From contig NZ_QNUH01000002.1 in assembly GCF_003385495.1 (NCBI RefSeq), positions 270,811 to 334,810 of the forward strand: 64,000 bases of DNA, in the 5' to 3' direction. Both the position numbers and the translations under genes were made by a program. The notes under the pieces are model-generated. The model saw only the letters and a program-made list of their open reading frames with translations, did not search any database and was not told where the DNA came from. Of this stretch, positions 16,570 to 23,489 are shown piece by piece (the first letter of the stretch is position 1; each line of letters opens with the position of its first letter). Origin of the DNA: Chryseobacterium elymi (GTDB lineage Bacteria; Bacteroidota; Bacteroidia; Flavobacteriales; Weeksellaceae).

Positions 16570-17340
16570 ATGTTTGGAAGATATAAAATTAAGCTATCGG
16601 AAAAGATTACACTTCACTTAATAAATATTGAGTCATATTCTCCAAGATTAAAGAATTATATTGAAAAATGCATTCACCAAATCTGGAATGGAGATAATGA
16701 AATTATTGAAAGTCATAACGATATTAAACTTACAAAGACCGAACTCAAAAATTTATTAGAGAAAAAGACTGATTTGCAAAAAAATGGTATTGTATCTGAA
16801 TTCATTTGTCATTTGTATTTGCGCGCAAATAAATTTAATCAGCATTTCCTTTTTAGTAATTTAGAAGAAAAAGGAATGAAAAAAGGTTTTGATGGTTTAT
16901 ATGGTATTAATAATGAATTCTATATTTATGAAAGTAAATCATCTTTAGAAACAACTCTTGACGCTACTCATAATTCTAATATCAGTGAAGCATATAATGA
17001 TTTAAAAAAGAAAATTGAAGGCGCAAATACAACTAATAACCCCTGGAAAAATGCCCATCATCACTCTACTCTTAGGGCTGTAAATTTTAGCGACAACATT
17101 TCAAAAACTTTAAAAAAGTTATCAAAAGAATATGTTGACAAAAAATTTGGAAAAATTGACACTTATAACATAATTCCGAGTTCAACAATTTTTTTAGGTG
17201 ATAGATATGATAAAATTGATAAAAATGATCTTCCTATTAAGATAGCTAATCTAACAAAAAATTATAATTGCAAACATTTAAATATACTTTGTTTAAACAA
17301 AAAAACTATTCAAAATTTTATAGACTATTTAGATGAGTAA
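16570..17340 (+). CDS. HamA-like PD-(D/E)XK nuclease (Hachiman-type defence effector, probable)
   Basis: A 256-residue protein. A restriction-type nuclease core is visible: Glu77 in GIVSEFICHLYLR, Asp108 in KKGFDGLYG, and Glu121-Lys123 in YIYESKSS. The order E...D...ExK and the pattern KGFDGL..I.N..YI.ESK fit the HamA/DUF1837 type of Hachiman anti-phage systems, in which HamA is a DNase held inactive by the helicase HamB. The stop overlaps the helicase start by 8 bp, so the two are translated together. DNA is far more AT-rich than most of the window. HamA membership is a call from motifs and gene order; a divergent nuclease of another helicase-coupled system is possible. Confidence 0.6.
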   Translation: MFGRYKIKLSEKITLHLINIESYSPRLKNYIEKCIHQIWNGDNEIIESHNDIKLTKTELKNLLEKKTDLQKNGIVSEFICHLYLRANKFNQHFLFSNLEEKGMKKGFDGLYGINNEFYIYESKSSLETTLDATHNSNISEAYNDLKKKIEGANTTNNPWKNAHHHSTLRAVNFSDNISKTLKKLSKEYVDKKFGKIDTYNIIPSSTIFLGDRYDKIDKNDLPIKIANLTKNYNCKHLNILCLNKKTIQNFIDYLDE

Positions 17341-19780
17341 AATTACAAGTGTTGAGAAAAGGCAATTAACTACACTAAAAAATAATGCTGAGTTTACTAG
17401 TTGTTTTAAAAAATTAATCTTCAACAATAAATTAACATTTGAGGAAGCTCAATATATACTAACTGTTGCTCTAATATTCTTTAGATATTATAATAATGAC
17501 AAGAGGTTAAAGGGATATTTCAATATAGCTTATTATATAGTTTTAAAATATGGGTTGGTTAATGACGATTATAGACCTCTTTATGATATATCATTACAAA
17601 TAGGCTTTTATCCAATTTCAGAATTTATTTTGGCTAATAATTTATTACATGAAGAATATCTACATGAATCTATAATAAATCAAGAAATCAGGACATTGTA
17701 CAACAATTCAAGTTACATTGAAACTGTTGAACAATATAATACATCTAAAGAAATTTTAGAAAGAATATCTTTAGAAGATTCATCATACATTGCACCAACC
17801 TCATTTGGAAAAAGCTCAATAATCCGTGAAGTTATTAAACAAAACGACTTTTCTAAGATTGCAATTATCGTTCCTACTAAGTCACTCATAACACAAACTT
17901 ATATTGACATTAGAAATTTAGAATTAAATTATAAACTAATTTTACATGATGAAATGTTCAACGGAGAGGAAAGGTTTATAGGTATTTTAACTCAAGAAAG
18001 AGCAACAAGATTAATTAATAAATTTAATGTTAAATTTGATATATTATTTATTGATGAAGCACATAATATCCTAAGAAATAATAGCAGAAATCATTTATTG
18101 TCAAGACTGATTATGCTAAATTATAAAAACAACCCGAACCAAAGGTTGTTGTATTTATCTCCTCTAGTAAATAATTCGCAAAATCTAAAAGCTAAATTCA
18201 CATCTGAAGGACAAATATTTCAAAGCAGCATAAAACATAACTTAAAAGCTTATGATGTTTTTTATTTAGATAAAAGAGGAGTACTGTCAATATTTGATAG
18301 ATTTTCTAATGAATCATATGAACTTGACAAAAATTCTTCTTTTATCAATTACATAATTACAAATACTCAGGAAAAGAATTTTATATATAACTATCGACCC
18401 AAAAATGTAGAGCTAATTGCGAAGAAGCTTTCTTTATTACTTGAAAATATTGAAAATGAAACTTTAGTCAATATATCAAGAACTATTGCTAGTGAGATAT
18501 CTGAAGATATTGATTTAGTTACTTTAGTTAGAAAAGGGATTATATACTTACACGGTAAACAACCTACAATTCTTAAAGAATATTTAGAATATCAATATAA
18601 AGATATTCTAAATCTAAAATTTATCATAGCAAACTCAGTTATTTTAGAAGGTATAAATTTTCCAATTGACACACTATTCATAACATCCACATATGGATTA
18701 AATGTTAAAGACCTTAACAATTTAATTGGCCGAGTTAATAGATTAAATTATGTTTTCCAAAGTTCATTATCTAAACTTGTATCTAAAATTCACTTTGTTG
18801 ATTCAGAAGAATTTACTGATAAAGTAAGCAATATGCGAAATAAACTTTCTTTGCTTAGAGAACATACTTTTAAAGACGAAAATAAAAATCCTTTATTGGA
18901 AGGTTATAATGTTGAAGAGCTTAAATTGACAAAAGACGAACTTATAAAACAAAAAGAAAAAGATAATAAACTAATAAGTTTTACAGAATTTCTAATCAAC
19001 GAAAATGATGGTTCTTTAGAAAATAGAATAAAACATAGTTTTATAGAAAATAACATTGATGATTTTTACTGGGATATAGAATCTGCAATTCCATTAATTA
19101 TTAAAAATTTTGAAAACATATCAGATAAAAGTAATGTTATATCAACTATTTATGAAGTTTTCATAATGAATATTGAGAATCAAATTAAGGACTATGAAAT
19201 CGAACGATTAAAAAATGAAAAAGCGAGAAACTACTACAAGAACTATATTGATATAATACAATTATTAAGTTTAAAAGATAAAATTATTAACACATTAAAT
19301 TATTTTGAAGCTAAGGCTAAAGATATAAATGATAGTCATTTATTTATTGGTCGTTCTTTTGGGGAAGTAATTAACCCTTCTCCAAAATATAAAAATTATG
19401 AATACCTGCAAGAAGTGTATATAAATTTACGTGGGAAAAGTAGACAACAGTTAGCAAATATTTCTTTGGTTAAAATTAAGTTGGAAGAAGATTTTGTTAG
19501 CTTCAAATTAAAAAAATTGATAACTTTTCTTTATGACTTCGAATTAATAACAAAAGAAGCCTACTTTTTAGCTGTCTATGGAACTGTTAATGAAGAAGTA
19601 ATTAATTTAACTAGAATTGGACTTGGACCTAGTGTAACGAAAATGTTAAAAGAAAACAATCAGATAGAAAATATTTCTTTCGATCAAAATGGGAATTTAA
19701 CATCTAATGATGCATTTAAAATCTTTTTAGCAAATCAATCAGAATTATTTAAATTTGAAATTAATAAATATATAAAATAA
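17333..19780 (+). CDS. HamB-like superfamily 2 helicase (probable Hachiman partner)
   Basis: An 815-residue protein. SF2 motifs are clear: motif I APTSFGKSS (about 154-162), motif Ia VPTKSL, motif II DEAH (about 241), motif III-like YLSP, motif V ANSVILEGINFP (about 433-444) and motif VI GRVNR (about 466-470). The arrangement resembles Ski2-like helicases and HamB. The first 150 residues and the last 300 have no named domain I recognise and are helical and charged. In Hachiman the helicase senses DNA damage or aberrant phage DNA and releases the nuclease. It overlaps the nuclease gene by 8 bp, forming a two-gene operon. The helicase call is firm; the defence role is inference from context. 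Confidence 0.75.
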   Translation: MSKITSVEKRQLTTLKNNAEFTSCFKKLIFNNKLTFEEAQYILTVALIFFRYYNNDKRLKGYFNIAYYIVLKYGLVNDDYRPLYDISLQIGFYPISEFILANNLLHEEYLHESIINQEIRTLYNNSSYIETVEQYNTSKEILERISLEDSSYIAPTSFGKSSIIREVIKQNDFSKIAIIVPTKSLITQTYIDIRNLELNYKLILHDEMFNGEERFIGILTQERATRLINKFNVKFDILFIDEAHNILRNNSRNHLLSRLIMLNYKNNPNQRLLYLSPLVNNSQNLKAKFTSEGQIFQSSIKHNLKAYDVFYLDKRGVLSIFDRFSNESYELDKNSSFINYIITNTQEKNFIYNYRPKNVELIAKKLSLLLENIENETLVNISRTIASEISEDIDLVTLVRKGIIYLHGKQPTILKEYLEYQYKDILNLKFIIANSVILEGINFPIDTLFITSTYGLNVKDLNNLIGRVNRLNYVFQSSLSKLVSKIHFVDSEEFTDKVSNMRNKLSLLREHTFKDENKNPLLEGYNVEELKLTKDELIKQKEKDNKLISFTEFLINENDGSLENRIKHSFIENNIDDFYWDIESAIPLIIKNFENISDKSNVISTIYEVFIMNIENQIKDYEIERLKNEKARNYYKNYIDIIQLLSLKDKIINTLNYFEAKAKDINDSHLFIGRSFGEVINPSPKYKNYEYLQEVYINLRGKSRQQLANISLVKIKLEEDFVSFKLKKLITFLYDFELITKEAYFLAVYGTVNEEVINLTRIGLGPSVTKMLKENNQIENISFDQNGNLTSNDAFKIFLANQSELFKFEINKYIK

Positions 19781-19808
19781 ATAGTTACTCCCATGCTCTC
19801 CGAAATCT

Positions 19809-19859
19809 GACTTTGAAGCAAGCTTAAAAAAAATAATCTTATTTCACTAACTCAAAGTC
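19809..19859. other. Inverted repeat GACTTTGA / TCAAAGTC after the helicase gene
   Basis: Eight-base arms at 19809-19816 and 19852-19859 with a 35-base AT-rich loop, 28 bp past the helicase stop. Too long a loop for a confident terminator. It marks the right edge of the AT-rich island. Confidence 0.3.
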
Positions 19860-19953
19860 GGGAAACCTTCCACAACAAAGCCCAATATTTTAAAAATGAT
19901 GATTGCCCATCATTTCTCTTTATCACTTATATCCTATTTTTGTAAAAAAACTA

Positions 19954-21078
19954 ATGGACAAATTAAGTTTTCTGGAAGTTATTGCTGCGATTGCTGTTTT
20001 TGTATCGCTGCTGCTTGCTGTATTCTTGTTAACGGTAAAAACAGAAAGAAAACTGGAAAACAGATTATTTGCAGCGTTCCTTATCATTAATGCCATTGAT
20101 ATCAGCGGGCTTTTTATGCACCTTTTTGTGGATAGTTATAATCTGAAAGCTTTCAAAATATCTGCTTACTTATTGGTAATGCCGCTCTTCTACCTGTATG
20201 TGAATGCCGTCTGTTATTCTGATTTCACCTTAAAAAGAAAGCATTTACTGCATCTTATTCCTTTTATCGTTGCCAACTTAATGTTGGTTCCAAGACTTTA
20301 TCTGGCAGAAGGTGCTGCAAAAGAAGATTTCTTTACAACGATGTGGCACTCCCCTGAAATGTTTGTGTATCAGCTCATCGGGGAACTGCAGTTTTTCTTT
20401 TATATCGTTGGTGTATTCATCATACTCAGAAAATATAAGAAGATTTATCTTGAAAACTACACCAATCCCAACACCCTGTTATACCAATGGCTGTTTCAGC
20501 TTACCCTCATTTTCTTATTCATCCATGTATGTATTATTTTTAAAAATATCATACGGTATACCGCATACAACGATCTGTTTATCTGGCTGCATATTCTGGC
20601 AGGAACTTCCTTTTTATTGGCGGCCTGCTGGTTTATCTTAAAGGCATTAAATTATCCTGAGCTTTTTCGCAGAATTGATTCTACCTTACAACCTACAACA
20701 GATTTTGCTGAAACGCTGGAAACTGAAAATAAAACTGACGAAACAAAAAGTGTTCAGATCGAACAGCTTAAAAAATTCATGGTTGAAAAAGAACCCTTTT
20801 TAAACCCCTCTCTAACCATTCAGGAATTGGCGGACCAGGTGGAAATCCCGGTTCGTGAGTTGTCTGTATTAATTAACCATCATATCAATCAGCATTTTTT
20901 TGATTTTGTAAATGAATACCGCGTTAAAAAAGCAATGACGATTCTAAAAGATCCTACAAAAAAAGAGGTAACCGTTTTAGAAATTTTGTATGAAGTGGGT
21001 TTCAATTCAAAATCTTCTTTTCATACTTCATTTAAGAAATACACCAATCAGACACCAACAGCATTCAGAAACAATTGA
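19954..21078 (+). CDS. Membrane-anchored AraC family transcriptional regulator
   Basis: About 374 residues from the ATG at 19954 (MDKLSFLEVIAAIAVF); the TTG at 19903 would add a poor leader. The N-terminal 240 residues hold about seven hydrophobic helices, and the C-terminal 110 residues are an AraC HTH pair: LTIQELADQVEIPVRELSVL for the first and VTVLEILYEVGFNSKSSFHT plus SFKKYTNQTPTAFRNN for the second, a typical AraC signature. Flavobacterial regulators of this build are tied to the membrane and probably sense an extracellular cue. A strong terminator follows; the serine hydrolase 155 bp further on is a likely target, but no operator is evident. Confidence 0.85.
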   Translation: MDKLSFLEVIAAIAVFVSLLLAVFLLTVKTERKLENRLFAAFLIINAIDISGLFMHLFVDSYNLKAFKISAYLLVMPLFYLYVNAVCYSDFTLKRKHLLHLIPFIVANLMLVPRLYLAEGAAKEDFFTTMWHSPEMFVYQLIGELQFFFYIVGVFIILRKYKKIYLENYTNPNTLLYQWLFQLTLIFLFIHVCIIFKNIIRYTAYNDLFIWLHILAGTSFLLAACWFILKALNYPELFRRIDSTLQPTTDFAETLETENKTDETKSVQIEQLKKFMVEKEPFLNPSLTIQELADQVEIPVRELSVLINHHINQHFFDFVNEYRVKKAMTILKDPTKKEVTVLEILYEVGFNSKSSFHTSFKKYTNQTPTAFRNN

Positions 21079-21121
21079 CAATTAATTGATTGTAAATACT
21101 CGAACTTTGGTTTGCAGATAA

Positions 21122-21161
21122 TCGGACTCATTTTAATCCAAAAAATGAGTCCGACTTTTTT
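21122..21161 (+). terminator. Rho-independent terminator after the AraC gene
   Basis: Thirteen-base arms TCGGACTCATTTT (21122-21134) and AAAATGAGTCCGA (21142-21154) followed by CTTTTTTA: GC-containing stem plus T-run. Confidence 0.85.
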
Positions 21162-21233
21162 ATACGGACTTTTTTCAGGATTCTCTACAGCATATTTGCA
21201 TCAGATTATCAATATCAAATTAAAATTCTGACC

Positions 21234-22286
21234 ATGAAATATGTAACCCTTATTTTATTTTTCGCCTTACTTGGATGTAAAAGCGTTCAGCCAATCCATA
21301 CACAAAATGTTGAACATGCGATTACAAAAAATGCGCTTCAGTTATTACAGGACAAAAGATTTCATTCTGTTTCCGTTGCAGTACTTAAAGATGGAAAATC
21401 CACCATCAGACATTTTGGAGAATTAACGATTGGAAAAGGAAACAAACCCAACGATTCCACCCTTTATGAATTAGCTTCTGTAACGAAAACCTTTACAGGT
21501 TATGTAGCCGCCAAAGCTGTTCTTGATAAAAAAATAAATTTAGATGATGATATCAGAATCTATCTTAACGAACCCTATCCCAATTTAGAATGTAAAGGTG
21601 AACCTGTAAGAATCAGACACCTCATCACCCATACCAGTGGATTTCCTAATATGCCTATAAAAAGCGAAAATAAAAAGGCTTTTTTAGAGGGATTAAAACT
21701 CATCAACATTGAAACGAAACCCGGAGAAGTCTATTCCTATTCAAACACGGCTCCGGAGCTGACCGCCTATATCCTTGAAAAAGTGTATCAAAAATCGTTT
21801 GAGGAACTGGTCATTGAATTTGTCCTGAAACCCAATAACATGAATCAAACCAAGTTTACACTCAATGAAAATGACAGAACAAGACTGGTAAAAGGCTATA
21901 ATGACAAAAACGAGCTAATGCCCAACTTCAACAGAACGTTATGGGGTGGAATTTCAGGATTGCACTCCACGGCTCCGGATTTAGTGAAATATATGAAACT
22001 GCAGCTTGCCCCATCCAATCCTGTTGTCAGCGAATCTCATAAAAAACTACACAAAGAAGGTTCTGATTTTTGGGAAGGCTATCATTGGTACATCATAGAA
22101 AATGGTAATGGATTAATGTATAGACATCACGGAGGTATTTACGGAATGCAGAACTGGTTTGTGGTTTATCCTAAACAAAATATAGGAATATCCATACTGA
22201 CCAACACCAGCTTTAATGAAACAGGAGACATTTTAGAAAAAGTAGTCGATAACTTGTTTGATGACATAAAGCAAACTAAAAAATAA
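21234..22286 (+). CDS. Serine hydrolase lipoprotein, class C beta-lactamase-like fold
   Basis: A 350-residue protein. MKYVTLILFFALLGC ends in a lipobox (ALLGC), so it is a lipoprotein. Catalytic elements of the serine beta-lactamase/DD-peptidase superfamily are present: SxxK in ASVTKTF (nucleophile Ser, Lys general base), YxN in YSYSNTAPEL, and a third-motif region RHHGGIYG in place of the usual KTG. Members act as esterases, peptidases or D-stereospecific amidases; sequence alone does not tell which. It is the only intact gene between the AraC terminator and the decayed transporter remnant. A true beta-lactamase is unlikely given its divergence from AmpC. Confidence 0.85.
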   Translation: MKYVTLILFFALLGCKSVQPIHTQNVEHAITKNALQLLQDKRFHSVSVAVLKDGKSTIRHFGELTIGKGNKPNDSTLYELASVTKTFTGYVAAKAVLDKKINLDDDIRIYLNEPYPNLECKGEPVRIRHLITHTSGFPNMPIKSENKKAFLEGLKLINIETKPGEVYSYSNTAPELTAYILEKVYQKSFEELVIEFVLKPNNMNQTKFTLNENDRTRLVKGYNDKNELMPNFNRTLWGGISGLHSTAPDLVKYMKLQLAPSNPVVSESHKKLHKEGSDFWEGYHWYIIENGNGLMYRHHGGIYGMQNWFVVYPKQNIGISILTNTSFNETGDILEKVVDNLFDDIKQTKK

Positions 22287-22291
22287 ACAAG

Positions 22292-22483
22292 TTAAAACTT
22301 TTTCATGACTTCTACTCCAACAATAATCAGCAGCATTCCTGACCCCCTGCCTATACTTATTGAATGATGGCTGCCACCCATCAATGAAAAATGTTCCATG
22401 AGCATAGAAATAAGTAATTGCCCTGCCACGACAAAGCCAAAAGTGATCCCCGGACCAATTTTTGGAAATGTTTCTACGCTCTT
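22292..22483 (-). pseudogene. C-terminal remnant of a YdcZ/DUF606 (DMT-type) transporter
   Basis: On the minus strand an uninterrupted 63-codon stretch reads KIGPGITFGFVVAGQLLISM, then LMEHFSLMGG and SMLLIIVGVEVMKKF-like residues before TAA (actual: GRGSGMLLIIVGVEV). The pattern GxxFGxxVxGQLLxSxxxxHF and the terminal hydrophobic helix are those of the last two membrane segments of YdcZ-type proteins. Upstream it is closed by a stop codon at 22484-22486 with no start and no N-terminal half. It runs up to the stop of the serine hydrolase, convergent with it. I interpret it as a deletion remnant. Confidence 0.6.
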
Positions 22484-22545
22484 TCATAAGAAAATGTACT
22501 TTTTATTTTTTTAAATATAAATTACATTAAATTTGTCTCTGATTA

Positions 22546-22558
22546 TTACTAATAGTAA
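22546..22558. promoter_or_regulatory. Operator candidate TTACTAATAGTAA before the XRE-cupin gene
   Basis: Perfect palindrome 26 bp before the chosen ATG (22584). The same core is inside the larger palindrome after the gene (23182-23206) and, with two changes, at 23395-23410. The repetition around a regulator gene points to an autoregulatory operator. Confidence 0.65.
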
Positions 22559-22583
22559 AAATTACTACAATTCAAATTTAAGC

Positions 22584-23159
22584 ATGAGTGATTTCATCAT
22601 AGGCATCGGAAAAAGAATAAAGGATATTAGAAAGGAAAACAATCTTACCATCAACGAGCTTGCTAATAGGGCTAACGTAAGCAATGGCCTGATCTCTCGG
22701 ATAGAAAACGGAAGAACAATTCCCTCACTTCCTGTGTTGTTGGATCTTATTCAATCACTAGAAATTGATGCAAGCTATTTTTTCGAAGGGGTAGAGAAAG
22801 ACAGTACTTCAAAATTCATTTACATTCCTAAAGAAAACCAGCAGATTATAGAAAAAGAAATTGAAGCCCGGGGTTTCAAGTATATGCATATTTTCAGCAA
22901 AAGCTTAAGTTCATTAGGATTTGAAGCGGTTTTACTCACATTAGAACCCAATTCCAAAAGAGAAAAGGTAATTACAGACGCATGGGAATTTAAATATATT
23001 CTTAAAGGAACAGTAAAATACATAATTGATCAGGAGGAAATCATCCTCTCCGAAGGTGATGCACTCTATTTCAACGGCAGACACCCCCACGTTCCAGAAA
23101 GTATTTCAGATGAATCGTGCCTCATGTTGGTTCTTTATCTTTATTCAGAAAAAAATTGA
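22584..23159 (+). CDS. XRE family regulator with C-terminal cupin sensor domain
   Basis: 191 residues from ATG 22584 (MSDFIIGIGKRIKDIRKENN); the TTG at 22533 would place the leader across the operator, so I reject it. Residues about 8-62 are an XRE HTH (LTINELANRANVSNGLISRI). Residues about 115-185 form a cupin barrel (EFKYILKGTVKYIIDQEEII, LSEGDALYFNGRHPHV) that would bind a small ligand. XRE-cupin proteins commonly control amine or amino-acid catabolic operons. It stands directly upstream of the TonB-phosphonate operon in the same direction and is flanked by copies of one palindrome, which makes it the likely local regulator. Confidence 0.88.
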   Translation: MSDFIIGIGKRIKDIRKENNLTINELANRANVSNGLISRIENGRTIPSLPVLLDLIQSLEIDASYFFEGVEKDSTSKFIYIPKENQQIIEKEIEARGFKYMHIFSKSLSSLGFEAVLLTLEPNSKREKVITDAWEFKYILKGTVKYIIDQEEIILSEGDALYFNGRHPHVPESISDESCLMLVLYLYSEKN

Positions 23160-23181
23160 ATTATATATTTCCACCTTATTT

Positions 23182-23206
23182 AAAAGTTTACTAATAGTAA
23201 ACTTTT
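23182..23206. promoter_or_regulatory. 25-bp palindrome with operator core TTTACTAATAGTAAA
   Basis: Eleven-base arms AAAAGTTTACT / AGTAAACTTTT around AAT, perfectly symmetrical, 22 bp after the XRE-cupin stop and followed by ATTTTTTT. It may act both as the regulator's operator and as a terminator stem. Confidence 0.65.
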
Positions 23207-23394
23207 ATTTTTTTCATTTAACAATTAAATAATAAACTGTTAATCTTTATTTCCTAAAATAAATGTATCCCCGAATGATTATAATGATATTAAATTCATA
23301 AAGAACTCGTTACTGTGAAGGTTTTACGCCTTATAATAGGTTCAGACAAAATAGCATAAAGCTAAATTTTTATTCAGATTAGGGAAAAGATTTA

Positions 23395-23410
23395 TTTACT
23401 AATACTTAAC
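23395..23410. promoter_or_regulatory. Degenerate operator copy TTTACTAATACTTAAC upstream of the TonB-receptor promoter
   Basis: Differs from TTTACTAATAGTAAAC at two of sixteen positions. It lies 33 bp before the -7 box at 23443, where a bound regulator could act on the operon promoter. Confidence 0.5.
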
Positions 23411-23442
23411 ATTAAAAGTTTATAAATATTAAAATTCAAGCC

Positions 23443-23450
23443 TATTTTTG
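23443..23450 (+). promoter_or_regulatory. -7 promoter box TATTTTTG of the phosphonate-type operon
   Basis: Matches TAnnTTTG. Transcription starting a few bases downstream would leave a leader of about 30 nt before GTG 23490 and would exclude the TTG at 23448 as a start, because it overlaps the box. No strong -33 TTG is seen. Confidence 0.5.
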
Positions 23451-23489
23451 CGGTATAATTTTAATATTTGTAAAAAAATAAATACCGTA

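Noticed and set aside
17333..19780. Helicase as the R subunit of a type I or III restriction system
   Set aside because: No methyltransferase or specificity gene is nearby, and the nuclease is a separate small protein whose gene overlaps the helicase gene.
21234..22286. Antibiotic-resistance beta-lactamase
   Set aside because: It has the SxxK and YxN motifs but a divergent third motif and a lipoprotein signal. The wider serine hydrolase family is the safer call.
22233..22487. Minus-strand 84-codon frame starting MKERRNISKNW
   Set aside because: The adjacent frame gives a recognisable YdcZ-type membrane end, so this frame is a shadow of that remnant.
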